From: Sipunculus nudus
Taxonomy: Eukaryota; Annelida; Sipuncula; Golfingiida; Sipunculidae
Direction: 5' to 3'
Length of the DNA stretch: 64,000 nucleotides
Assembly: GCA_026874595.1 (NCBI GenBank)
Contig: CM049321.1
Span: 24,787,479 to 24,851,478, forward strand
The translations under genes and the position numbers were made by a program. The notes beneath the pieces are model-generated. The model was not told the DNA's origin. It saw only the letters and a list, made by a program, of their open reading frames with translations, and did no database searches. This document shows positions 46,688-58,348 of this stretch, in pieces. The stretch's first letter is position 1. The number at the start of each line of letters is the position of its first letter.

Positions 46688-47551
46688 TGTTACAGAGTAC
46701 ACACTTATACATATACAGGTCTAGACGTACACTGATGTCCAGCCGTTAACTATTAGTTCTTGTCTCTCCGGTCTGATTGCGTAAGGGGCCACCCAGCCCA
46801 GCGTCTGCGCGATGAGGCTGATGGCGTCCCCTCGACCCCTGCTCAATATCCCATATGGATATATATAGAGAGAGACAGAGTGTTTTCTGTAGAAGTATAT
46901 TCTTCATTAGCAACCAGGTCCTTATTTATATTTCTTAGAATAATAGAGTATCAGGTGGGTCTCTTTGTTCTCTGTATGTACATATATGCCATGATACCTT
47001 ACCTTATTTAATTTTTACAATTATTAATCATTTTTCAGTTGATGAATTAAGATCCACATAGTATAATCTAAGTTTATTTTACATTACAAGTTAATTATAA
47101 TTCGTGAATACGTCACAATTAGTATTACTGATAAAGTGTTGTGTGAGCTACCTAGCAAGGTATTATTTATTGTTCAGCGTATAGTAGTCTTTGGATCATA
47201 TCCATTTTAAGCGTTAAGAAGAAACACACTTTTACTCTGACTGGACCAGATAGCTATATCAGCACCAGCCTTGCAACCCCTGTTTCGTTAAGGTCCTCAC
47301 TCGGGCCTCTGGATGTATAAGTATACTGGGATGGCACTGAAAAGGTGTCAAGTCGGAAGGGTCAAGTCGGAAGGGTCAAGTCGGAAGGGTCAAGTCTCGA
47401 GTCTTCAGTAGCCTGCTGTTTCAATATATTTTTAATGTATGTGCATGGTGCGAACCTGTAAGGCTTTGATACATATTGATTAAACATCGTCTTAACGTCT
47501 GCCTTGAGTTCGAGTTTGACGAGAGAACCTGCGAGTCGGCAACCCCTGACA
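46688..47551 (+). repeat. 3' LTR of nested retrotransposon
   Basis: Begins TGTTACAGAG, ends CCCCTGACA; 864 bp. The 9-bp difference from the 5' LTR is accounted for by one fewer 14-bp unit and about 5 extra bases elsewhere. Confidence 0.93.
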
Positions 47552-47555
47552 GATC
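47552..47555. repeat. target-site duplication GATC, right
   Basis: Second copy of the 4-bp duplication. See 44051-44054. Confidence 0.85.
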
Positions 47556-48115
47556 ACACAGAAAGATAATGGTACAATACCTGAATACCAACAGTGTCAC
47601 CAAAATAAGTCCTTTGAATGTAAGCTCTCGGAGAATGACAGTCCAGTGGAAAGTTCTTGAAACAACACAGAATGTAAACTGAAGTCTTTCAATATCTATA
47701 ATTGCCGCATTCGTCGGATAAGATCTTAGAATCTGACACACGCTTCTGCGTCCGCTGGTATCTGCTCTGCTGTCTGCCCTCTGGTTCTAAAAAAACAGCC
47801 TTTATATACTTTCACACCCTAAGCCGGGAACCTTCTACTTCTCGAACAGTCTACAAAGTACCCTACTCCACAGTAAACAGGCGTTTCAGGAACTCTCCAG
47901 AAAGACATCGCTGTGTGTCTCAACGCATACCAGGCTAATCACGTGACCCGCGACCAAGCGTGCAAACTCAAGGCCCACACGACAACGAGAGTTCAACCAG
48001 TACGGAATGTAACAACAACACGAGCCACGCCCGTGTCACACAATATAGAGCACCTGTAAAAATGTATATATATGTCGGATCTATGGGCCTGAGGCCTCCA
48101 TTTCCAGAATAAAGC

Positions 48116-48117
<2 letters not shown>

Positions 48118-48162
<45 letters not shown>
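48118..48162. repeat. (ATT)n microsatellite
   Basis: About 15 ATT units following TCCAGAATAAAGCT. The layout resembles a LINE or SINE 3' tail, but no body is recognised because family K ends just upstream. Confidence 0.93.
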
Positions 48163-48163
<1 letters not shown>

Positions 48164-49217
48164 AATAAATATTATTATCTGGTTTATGTAGAAGGTTCTG
48201 GACTCTGTGAAATCGCCAACCAATCTTAGATACAAAGCAACTACAGTCGTGTCGATGAAACCCATTCCTAATGCACTTTGTGTATCTCTCCACGGTGACC
48301 ATGTAGAATAGGTTGGGAATAATGTTCTGTCTGCAATCAAGATACATATCAAGCCGTCGGAGTTTTCAATTTCAGAAATCCCTCGACGTTGACTGACTCT
48401 CTTTTCATTGTGCATCTGTTCAAGATCCTCAAACATCTACTGTGGTTATCAATAAGACAGTCGAGTCACTTTCGAGGCGATTTCAGTTTTGATTTTGATG
48501 GAGTTATTATTAAGATTTTGTATCTTTTACGTCTGTCGCTCATCTATTATGGATGTCGAGCTGACAGTATCGAAATGTATGACATATAACAGTTCTAAAA
48601 ATAGAATAGCAAACATTCCAGGACCGTTAGTGTACCTGGAAATTGAGCAAAAATAGCGTTTGTCAGGAAAACTCTCAATAATATCTCTATAGTAACGAAA
48701 AACAGAATCAGAGCCGTTGTTAGGTCACATGACCCGGTAAGACATTGAATAAATTTCAGTTGATTTTGTTGATTTTGTAGGTTGAGCAGCATTGGCGCTG
48801 TAATTGAGATTTTAATCAGAGGTATTGAGGTACAAATAGGTAATGTAGGGGATTCATACCAGTAATCATCTACCTCAGTCCTGGTACGCTCGCCAATATC
48901 TCAAACTGCACCGAAGCACTGTCAGAGGGCAAGTTAATTTGTTTTCCTTCGAGAGACTTTTGTTTGCGAAAAGAACGTGCAGTTTGCTGTATCTACCCAT
49001 TTCCCCAGACTATCCATGGAATTTTTTATTGAAAGGAAAATTCTCTTACGCCGCTTCTAGCCCTTTTTGCATTTTAGTGGTCTAATACAAACACACAAAC
49101 ATATATATAAATATATGGTCATTGAACATAAACAGATGAAATCAACGCCAAAATTTCAATCAATCGTATTATATAGATCGCATATACAGTCAATAGAGTA
49201 TATACAGTATATATATA
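48163..49217. other. gene-free stretch
   Basis: No supported feature. Confidence 0.4.
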
Positions 49218-50333
49218 CAGTCAAGCCCGCTTATTGTCATGTTGGTGGTGCATGCATAAATTATGATAATAAACGGGATGTGACATTATGCGGGCTTCAA
49301 CATCGATGTCCTCTTTAGTAATAGAAGAAGCGTTTCTTCTCAAATTATATAAAATAAATCGACAACAAAAAGGAAACAGAAACGTTTATGAATAGTTTTA
49401 TTGCACAACGGCATGTCAAATAATGTTTGTGCGCACCTGGCAATTTATTTCCTGTGAGTTTTGTGCCGCATGCCACAATAACTGACAGAAATCCGACTTG
49501 CCAACTGAAACAGACGTAGCGTCTGGGTCATGAGGTCTAATGTGTGGAAATATGCGGCACGGTTATAACGTCATGCGTAGGCAAACTATTTTACAAAATG
49601 ATTATTTCCCCGACTATTGCACCTTAGTTACCGGATATTTTATTAATGACTCAAACTTCATTGATCGTCTTTATGATAATACTGTTGGAGGAGCGGGCAT
49701 CGTCATGCCATTGTCAACTTTCTGAAGTTTCGCCGCAATTGAGATTTTAGACCGGGTGTCTCCTCCAGTGCCCAAAAAAACCTCCAGCAATTCGTTTACC
49801 CTTAAAGGGGATTCCCAGTCGTAAGCAACGTTTAGAGCTCGTGCTTCATATCATCTCGGCGAAACATCACCGAGGTGTAAACCACGGCCTTGCAAAGGCC
49901 AGGGGTTCATTAAGTATGACATGTGATCTCAAACATCGTCCTTGTTAACGTACAAAGAAACGTAATGATCTTGATTACCGTGGTATCTTATTAAGACGTT
50001 AATTAGCTAAGTGATGGGGAGTGACCTTCATGCATCACTATACACTTGCCTGCCGCACACAGGTGGGAGATGTGATCGTTTGATACACCTGACCCATTAC
50101 AGGCTCTCGGCCTCGCTGATCGCCGTGTCGGAGTCAGATGTGATATTAACTGCGATCTGGTATCACTGCCAAGGGTTCCAAGCATGACAATAAAAGGGAT
50201 TATGACAATATTCCATGATATTAAACGGTTAGATTTACCATTGTTTATACAGGAAATGGTTTGGGATTTCAGATTTATGTGATAATAAACGGGATTTTCC
50301 ATTAAGCGATATGACACAAAGTGGGCTCGACTG
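49218..50333. mobile_element. 1.1-kb non-autonomous TA-flanked DNA transposon (mariner/Tigger-like ends)
   Basis: Left end CAGTCAAGCCCGCTTATTGT; inverse of the right end CAGTCGAGCCCACTTTGTGT. TA precedes and follows. The subterminal word GATAATAAACGGGAT occurs near both ends in the same orientation (49264 and 50281). The CAGT..AGCCC-C-T-T tip and TA target are known for pogo/Tigger and related Tc1/mariner groups. The interior has no transposase. The open frames at 49540-49725 and 50003-50356 are unassigned. Confidence 0.72.
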
Positions 50334-51929
50334 TATATATATTCTGATGTACACATACGTTGTAAACGTGTAATTCTGAGTAAAGTTTATAAATGGACTA
50401 ATATTGGCATTTATAAATTACAGTAGCATATATGGAGTTTTTTATCATTATTCATGAAAAAATAATTTATAACGCAAAAGTCCTAAGGTATCTATTGTTG
50501 CATGAAACTGCGGGGGCAAGTCTTTATGACATCAAAGATCACAGAATGATAACAAAGCATTCATGTGCTGTGATCTGATTACTCGCGTAAGACTGAGTCC
50601 TATTCAGTTTATACCTATCTATTGTCTGCTTCCATGATGTCCCTCTGGACCCCAAACCAGTCTTTGTCCATATTACTTGGGCGATAGGTCAGTGTCCTCC
50701 GCGCCTTTCTCGGGGTTACTGTTGAAACATGGAAGATGGCCTTGCTGCATGTCACAGCTTTATATTAGATCTCCCAAGGAGTTCCTTAATAAACCCTGCA
50801 CCGATTACGCTCTATAGAGTTTTGGCACGAATAAGTCGTAATCTTGAAATGTTGTCGTGGTCACGAGTTTACATTCCGTACACAAGTGTCTGTCATAGCC
50901 CGTCTCAGTAATGATACAGGACAAATTTAAATTTAGGTATTTTCACATGTGGCATGCGTTTATTGATAAATATCATATAAAAAGCGGAAATCCACTTCAG
51001 TTTCATATCGTAAAATATATAATCGATGTCAATGGTAATAAAGTGGGTTCTGTAATAAGGTTATGTAAATAGAGCTGCAGAAGCACATTTCATGAAATTT
51101 GTTTCTCTTATGCAGATCTTCATATAAACGTAACCATCAGTACTGTTCTTTGTTACTTCCATGCATGTAGACTCAGACTCTCATATTCGACTCTGCAGAT
51201 GAGTGTCCCAGACAATTTTTAATTGACATTATCTTGCTAGTCTGACTGTCGTGAATACTCAAGAACCGGAGAACCTTTTCACTTTCAAGCTGGTTTTCCC
51301 TATTTGACCTACCTGATTGTTTTTCTATAGTTTGTCCCGCATCAGAGATGGCGCAGCTGTTATTCACTGCAGCCGTTCCAGATATCATTAAGATAAACGG
51401 CTGATTGTAAGGCAAGATTCTCCGGATAACACTACCAGGGCTCGCAGAGTGCTAACGCTTTTTTTAACCAGACCAATGAAAGCGTGGTAGCGCATTGTGC
51501 ATCCAACTCCAAGTTTGAAATGCACGACACCCTACTTTCGTTGGTGTGATCCCTGGCCCTGTGCCAGCCCTGGTGCCGAGATCCCGAAAAACTCGCTTAC
51601 CAAAGCAGCGGTTAACGCGAAGGAGATCTAAAACGACTGCAGTGTATAACCGTTGCGTTAGGTGCGTATTGAGATTGGCAACATATATTCGTTTTCTGAA
51701 TGGTTTATGTTTTTCCAAACAATGCAATAATCAACCCCAGGATTTGGTTATATTTTTTAACTCAGGTGACTAAAAGTTATCTGACCTATAGCTTTAACGG
51801 TCGTCCGTTAACAGGTTACAAATCGTAGGCCTCTGCAACCTATATTCTCTGAGTAACGGAGCTTATTATTCCGCCCAAGAATAATTGAAAAATTGAAAAA
51901 AGCTCGTGTAGGACACATAGAATATTATT
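50334..51929. other. gene-free stretch
   Basis: A GC-richer patch at about 51530-51660 has opposed open frames and no splice-supported coding. Nothing firm. Confidence 0.4.
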
Positions 51930-52040
51930 TTATCTCGTTCCCAAGCGATTGTTTCTCGTTCAAACGTATTAATAATTGTTCCCACGTGATAGTATCTCAT
52001 TCCCACGCGATTATAATCGCTTGCGCACGCGTTAGTATGC
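51930..52040. repeat. degenerate short tandem repeat (CTCGTTCCCACGCGATTAT-like)
   Basis: Successive variants CTCGTTCCCAAGCGATTGT, CTCGTTCAAACGTATTAATA, GTTCCCACGTGATAGTAT, CTCATTCCCACGCGATTATA and CGCTTGCGCACGCGTTAGTA show about five diverged units of 20-25 bp. Confidence 0.65.
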
Positions 52041-52544
52041 CATGCTAGTTAAAGCCTTTATGTGGACAAGAATGTCAAGAATTTTTTTTCAAATCAGTCG
52101 CAACTGGACTTTGTACATCTTCAAAAAACCACCCACGACCAATTTTTCATCCAGCCTTCAGCCATGACCTCCGCGATAGATCGTAAGCTCTTCTCACGAT
52201 TGTCCGGCAATTGGTCAAATTTTTTGTCATTGACTGGTCGTAACTTGGGTGTAACCGGGTCCTATCTTTGGCGAGAATGGGGCTTAAGATGTAGGTCTGA
52301 CTGTATTGTCTATCTTTTAACTATCGCGTTGGAACCAGAAAAAAATTATGACTAATACATTTATTTCAACGATTTCTTCTATACATATTGATCATGGAGT
52401 GTTTCACCAGTTCCTCAAAACCGGTGGCGCCTCTCGTATATTTTTTTTTTTTTTAATTTTTTAAGCAATTTTTTTCTATATTTTGAGACCTTCAAATGAA
52501 TCACTCGTTCTGTTCACAGGGCACAAATCGTAAAAATTAGACTT
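52041..52544. other. gene-free stretch
   Basis: An open frame of 97 codons at 52062-52355 has no recognised domain. Words such as CAACTGGAC and CAATTGGTC recur in inverse sense, so it may be part of an unrecognised transposon. Confidence 0.35.
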
Positions 52545-53660
52545 AGAAACGTCTAACTGTACATCCAAGGGTGTCTTAGACATTTCTCCTAGGTAAGCTG
52601 ACATTAGGTCATGGTGACTTATATTGCAGAAGTGGATCTATAGGGGGGTCCAAGCCCCCTTATGAAATCGCCGCAACATTTTTTAAGGGGTTCAGACCAT
52701 TTTCTGTGTACTGGAGCCCCCTTTTCCGGGCCTGGGGACCTGCTTTAGCTAGGTTTAATCACGATTCCTCCTTGAGCTGACCCCTCCTTTTACTAAATCA
52801 TGGACCCGCCCCTGTATTCTGGCAATAATCTGGAGCAACTGGCCAAAAATATGATTATGAGGGGACACAAATTGTATCGGCTAGCCCCAGAGTTTTATAA
52901 CGTAACACCCAGGAAGGTCCTGGACAAATCTCAATGAAAACCTTAAATTAGGTCATAGTAACCTATATTCTGTGAGCTATATGACAAAAAGCATGATTTT
53001 AGCACTGATAAATTCAAATGGGCAGAAATCAATACGGTTACACCTAGAACTCCTAACTTTTTATCCAAGGAGGTCCTGGGCAAATCTCCTCCATCACCTG
53101 AAATTAGGTCATGATGATCTGTATAAAGTGAGCTTCGAGCGGGAAACCTAATTTTGAGCATCCAGAATGTCAGACAGGGCATCTTAAATGTTAGACCTGG
53201 AAATCCCTTTCTTCATGTAAATTTAAGGGAGGTCATTTTTAGTCTCCTTTGACATCTGGAATAAGGTAACCGTTACCTATTTTCTGCAATATATACGAAA
53301 GATCATTATTTGAGCAACCTATCAGACAAATTGGCATGATTGCTTACAGTTGGATCTAGAAAGTTTGTCAATTGTTTAAGATCCAGGGAGGTTGCTGTAA
53401 AAATTTCTTGGAAACCTGAAATAATGTCTCTGTGACCTATATTATACGAGCTATGTGAAATAATACGATTTTAGCACCCTAGTAGTCAACCGGACATAAA
53501 CTGTAGCAGTTGGACTTGGAAACTTCTAACTTAGCATCTAGTTAGTTCCTAGTATAACATATTCTTGGAAACTCTAAATAAGGTCACTGTAACTTATTTT
53601 CCAAGGACTATGGGCAAAAAGTATGATTTCGAGCACTCTGGAAGTCATCCTACCATTTGT
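52545..53660. repeat. ancient degenerate satellite, about 155-160-bp unit
   Basis: At least six diverged units. One anchor, (A)ATTAGGTCAT-GTGACCTATATT, appears near 52605, 52949, 53103, 53262, 53433 and 53578. A second, TCTAACTTTTATCCAAGGAGG-like, appears near 52550, 52890, 53045, 53200, 53355 and 53515, at a fixed offset from the first. Five units are adjacent; the first is separated by a double interval containing CCCCCT-rich DNA. Confidence 0.75.
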
Positions 53661-54209
53661 TCATTTGTTGCTTATCAACTTTTTTGACCAGATTATAAAA
53701 TCAATCATAAGTTAAAGTGTCACCTCTATGTCACATTCACATGCACTGGAACACGTCCGTGTTCGTGAACAAAAACGTTCGGTCTTTTTTTCATGAACAG
53801 ATGTATGAACAAGAACATGTTCATTGAACGAAAACTTACCGTAAATGTCAATGTACGCTAAATATGACACTAATCATCACAATTCAAAAGTGTATATTTA
53901 TATTACTTGTGCCAGATACTGACCAACGTTATGCGCTCGGCATATACAAATGTATACTTTAAGTCCCCTGTCACCGTCTATATCATGTCATGTATCATAC
54001 TGTTTGCAGGAGGACGGCATCATTTGCCATTTGCCGGCATGCATCACTGGGCGGCGTCTGTCCCCTGACACGGACACCGATTTATCCACTTGTGTATGGA
54101 TAATTCCTCATCCCCATATACCCGTAATCCCTCTGTGGTATTTGACTTGTAACAGCCGTTGTTATAACGGCCAGATCAGGACCGTCCTCTGGCTGGTGGC
54201 CCTCGTTCT

Positions 54210-54211
<2 letters not shown>
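53661..54211. other. gene-free stretch
   Basis: Contains repeated GTTCGTGAAC/GTTCATGAAC-like words at about 53755-53830. Nothing else. Confidence 0.35.

Positions 54212-54281
<70 letters not shown>
54212..54281. repeat. (TA)n microsatellite
   Basis: About 35 uninterrupted TA units. Confidence 0.97.
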
Positions 54282-54285
<4 letters not shown>

Positions 54286-54945
54286 TTACCATTACTACAG
54301 GGGCTCGCGCTTATGTCTGGGTTTTTTTTTTTACTCAAAACAAGGAATCTGTATTCGAAGGTTTGCAAGTCTCCGCCATGTAGGGGGATCCCTACTTTTG
54401 AATGCTCCCCAGCCCATGTTTGCATTCACTTTATCAGTCCATATCCGCTGGTTCATTCGTGCAATAAGTGACCCTACCATTGTGAATATATTTCTTGGTA
54501 ACGTTCCTGAATCCAGAAAAAAAAAACACAGGGATGAATGCAACAAACCTCTTAGAGTTGGAGATTTTTGGAATGCCGGGGACTATACTTGTCTCAATTG
54601 TCAAACTTTAACTTCAGATTGTCACAAACGAAAGTACTTGCCACAAAACTGTCATGTTCATGTATTAATGTATTTCCTATTCCTAATTCCTATATCTTAA
54701 CGGACAACATTACCCACTTCAATCCGTTTATACATATTGTTATTCTGGTGTATTTAGAATCTGGTGTACTTAGAAGAGCTGGTGCATTGTGGGGAAAGGA
54801 TTTCTTTACCCATAATCTCTCATGCGAAAACGAATTTGTGCAGTGTATTTGTAGATATTCAAATATCGCTCAGCTGATAAAACAACACCACTGCCCCAAT
54901 CCCATACCCACCTCACCCCTTACAATCAAGGTGTTTGATATATGA
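54282..54945. other. gene-free stretch with short dispersed repeat
   Basis: 54452-54516 matches 25689-25750 (for example AAGTGACCCTAC and ACGTTCCTGAA). Overlapping open frames at 54398-54700 and 54568-54945 have no recognisable domain or splice context. Confidence 0.4.
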
Positions 54946-54949
54946 ATAG

Positions 54950-55760
54950 TGTTACAGATGTCTCTTTTATAGTATGCAGCGGTCTTACATGTCTATGGCG
55001 GCATAACCCGGCCCATTCGTGGGGTCTGACGTGTAAACACAGCGGTCATGCTAGTCTGGGGCTTTCTCGCCTGGCCGGGTGTTGCGGGCTTGGTTTAATC
55101 CTTACTGGTTGAACTCTTGCGGAGTGTAACAGCTCGCTGCCGTGCCTGTCTCGAATGTTCACGTCTGCACGTGTATTGTTCTTTTCGATTGTTCATGAAA
55201 GGGAGTTTTCGGATGGGGATGTGTTTTGGAGCCGGGAGAGAGATGAGAGAATATTCTAGCGGACACAGAAGAGTGGACCTTTTCCTATAATTGCGGCAGT
55301 TATAGCTTTTCTTCTAATTTTGTAACAGAATTTATATAGTCTTCAGTTTACCTGTCGGATCACTGCCAGGATTTCAGTTTTGGATTACAGTAGATTGATT
55401 TTGTGATTACATTGGACTGTTATTCTCTGCGAAGAATTATGTGAAATGTTCATCCGGCTTACACATTTTAAAGGACTTGTCGCTGTAACAGTGGTGGTGT
55501 CCAGGTACTGTGCACTTTGTTAATTTTTCTGTGTGATTGTATTGATTTGCTGTTATATTGTGTTGATTTAGTGTATTGTAATGTTAGGGTTGTTTTAAGA
55601 ATAAATTATAGTTATTTGTAAACCAAAAAAAACTGATTTCTTTCTTCATTCCCCTAGACATTTCACGCTGCCTAGTGTTATAAAATCCGATTTGTTATCA
55701 CCATAACAAAATTTAGGCTCGTCATGACTACGTGATCTGTTGATATCAGGTTCTGTAAAA
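54950..55760 (+). mobile_element. LTR family K, solo LTR
   Basis: About 811 bp from TGTTACAGATG to GGTTCTGTAAAA (tips originally TGTTACA...TGTAACA). Flanked by ATAG on both sides (54946-54949 and 55761-55764). Has AATAAA at 55600-55605 in the expected position. No internal region follows, so it is a solo LTR left by recombination or a stand-alone non-coding element. It aligns end to end with the interrupted copy at 43806-48061. Confidence 0.8.
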
Positions 55761-56795
55761 ATAGATCATATGCCCTTATTTACACTTATTTCAGCAGATT
55801 TTCTATGAACGATACTTGTACAGTTGATAACCTCGCAACGAAAAAAATGAAAATTTCTTGTTTAGTACTATAAATTAATGTGTAAGACGCTAAAAGCACA
55901 TGCTTTAGTATTGGTAAAAATGCCTATGCATTGTTTGTACTAAAAAGGTTCCTTTTACGTTCAATTTTAACTTTCTTTCAGTGGATTGCCTTATATTATG
56001 ACAGAAACACTTACATATTTGAATTAAATATGCTCAGTTGTCTCGGTTTTCTGGAATACAGTGACTGATAACTGTTACCAACCGTTCATATAGTCCGCTT
56101 AATGCAACAAATACTGTCAACAAGCAAAATAACCGCCACTTTTTATCACAATTTGAGCCCATCAATTTGCATACAAGCTGCTACCCCTCATTTGAAAAGA
56201 CGTAAAATGTATTTTCGAGCAGCCCTGATTTTATTTTCACCCATCGAACATACCCTGATTATATGGCGAAAGGGTATTCTTTATAAAGGTCTGACCTTAA
56301 TACTTACAGGGATTCAAGACAAGGCAACACAAAAAAAGGTTCTACTGACTGTGACAACAACAAAAAATTAGTTATTTATTTTTATTGACTGTTGAACACA
56401 TAATTCGGGAAATTGTGAAAACTTGTTAGGAAAAATACTTCCCTGAAGTGGTGCATGGAGTGAACACAATTTGGTCCATTTTCAAGACCTTTTTAAAAAT
56501 TCTTTTTAAGGAAAAAAGATAAGAGCACAAATTGGCAACATCACCAAGAACCTTGTCGTCATTTGCAGTAAAGAAATAATCCAAGAAGAAAACCGGGAGC
56601 ATCGAATCCATGGAACATCTTTGTGTTTGTGTGTGTGTATGTGTGTGTGTATGTGTGTGTGTGTCCTAATTTGCATGGTTCGAAAATTTAAAAAGACTGC
56701 GGTCATCGGTTGCGTCAATTTTAATTCAAGGGTGGGGGGATGACTCGCAGGCATGAGAGGGTAATTTAAGTTGGGACACCTACACACACACGACC

Positions 56796-56796
<1 letters not shown>

Positions 56797-56868
<72 letters not shown>
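56797..56868. repeat. (TA)n microsatellite
   Basis: About 36 uninterrupted TA units. Confidence 0.97.
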
Positions 56869-56872
<4 letters not shown>

Positions 56873-58289
56873 CATATACGACTTTATTGTCTGTGTGACA
56901 CAATTCAAATATATTACAATTAAGTATGAGGTTTTAGAAAATAGGCATTATGTTTCCCGTATAGGTTAATTCTAAACCAGATTAAGGTTTATACTAAATA
57001 TTAAACTCAGCAATTTAACAAAAATCAATAATTCTTATTATTAATATATTTCATTTTTAGCATAAAAATATTATTCTATGAACAGCATGGGGATAATAAC
57101 GATGACCATCCCTCCTTTCTTAAAAGTATATATATGTAAAAAGGATATATACCTCCCCCCCCCCCCCACCCCCTTGTATTGACACCCCTGATGGTCATGA
57201 TGTAATAAAGAAGACGAAGAGGTTATGGTTATTACAGCGAAACCTTTTGTTCTGATATCAGAACGATTTAATCTTAAGGGAAAAAATCTTTTTTTTGAGG
57301 AAAAAAGATGAAGTGATGCACACTGACACACTTGACTTCGAGGCCATGTTTAACGTAGCATTCCTGGCTAAATGTTAATTTCCTCAGGTGTTTCTATTTG
57401 GTCACATTTTTCTTTCTTGTTCAATATCGAATATTAATATTTCATTGTTTAATTTTTAATTATAACGGGGAAGAGGCATAATAGATGCTTAAAGGAAAAG
57501 GTAAAAAATGCATTCAATCAAGGATATGACGATGTATGATATATAAAAACAATAAAAAATATGAAAGATACAAGATCGAAAACTAGTCACAAACCCTAGA
57601 ACAACAAAATGTGCTAATTGTTAATAACATTGATATTTTAATTATACACTGTTGAAAGTAGCTGGATATAGAATGACAAATTTATAACCGTTCATACATC
57701 AACACTAGCGTTCATTTAAGAGTCCCAGGGTTAACCGTTTAACACTGGGATTCATATGTCTTATGGAAGCATAGTTACTTGCAATTATACATACATGCAC
57801 TTCGTTTTCTCTTGGTTAGTTTATGAATATCTTTTAAATAAGACAGGCATCGTTAAATGGCCTTATATTTATCATTTAAGTGTAATCGCTGACAAAAAAG
57901 CTCTAGTACAATAATCACAAATAAATAAACACAGAGAAACAAATATTTTGAGGGGTAATCTCAAATACAACGGATGGGACGAAATCAATTCAAGTTATCC
58001 TCGGGGGTTAATATGAAAAAGTAGCATTCTAAAATCATTTCACTGGTATCTTGTCAATTCGGGTAATTAGGTTCCGTGTTCAAGTCTCCAAAGTCGGGCG
58101 AATACTGAAAATGAGCTTTCTTTCACGTTGCAGACACTATACTCTTATAAATAACCTAGTTACTGATGCGTGCACGAAATAATTTGTTTTAACTGAAACA
58201 GATATAGATAAATTTTTCAGGACCGGGATGGAAAAAAAAATCCATCCAGATCGTCTTTAACGGTGACAGAAATCGAACCAGTGACGGCG

Positions 58290-58290
58290 T

Positions 58291-58340
<50 letters not shown>
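58290..58340. repeat. (TA)n microsatellite
   Basis: TA run with AAA interruptions at its left edge, passing into (GT)n. Confidence 0.93.

Positions 58341-58348
<8 letters not shown>

Larger units (their letters stand above)
44055..47551 (+). mobile_element. non-autonomous LTR retrotransposon (LARD-like), complete
   Basis: 3497 bp: two LTRs (873 and 864 bp) around a 1760-bp core. After the 5' LTR and 3 bases (AAT) comes a 19-nt primer-binding site, TGGTGTCAGAAGTGGGATT, complementary to the 3' end of tRNA-Leu(CAA). Before the 3' LTR is AAGGGGTTAGGTA, a weak polypurine tract. GATC flanks both sides. The core has only short open frames: a frame-broken gag-like beginning near 44971 and a short hydrophobic frame at 46443-46652; no protease, reverse transcriptase, RNase H or integrase. 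The element must have depended on an autonomous Ty3-type relative. It was inserted on the plus strand into a minus-strand family K LTR. Confidence 0.92.
43806..48061 (-). mobile_element. LTR family K, solo LTR-like copy, interrupted by a nested element
   Basis: On the minus strand this runs from about 48061 to 43806, with the nested retrotransposon (44055-47551) splitting it. The two halves add to about 755 bp. They align in order with the stand-alone copy at 54950-55760: TACTGGTTGAACTCT, CTTCAGTTTAC, TTTCTGTGTGAT, GTGTATTGTA, TATAGTTATTTGT, CGCTGCCTAGTGTTA, and TACGTGATCTGTT near the end. Ends are TTTTACAGG (from TGTTACAG) and CCGTAACA. A TATA box TATATAAA (47801-47808) and a polyadenylation AATAAA (43965-43970) lie in the right order for U3-R-U5. 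No outer target duplication is visible. Confidence 0.8.

Noticed and set aside
48081-48436. Minus-strand frames with poly-Asn or poly-Ile
   Set aside because: They are read-through of the (ATT)n microsatellite at 48118-48162.
53950-54471. 173-codon plus-strand open frame
   Set aside because: Its middle is the translation of a (TA)n array (Tyr-Ile repeats); the flanking parts lack any domain.
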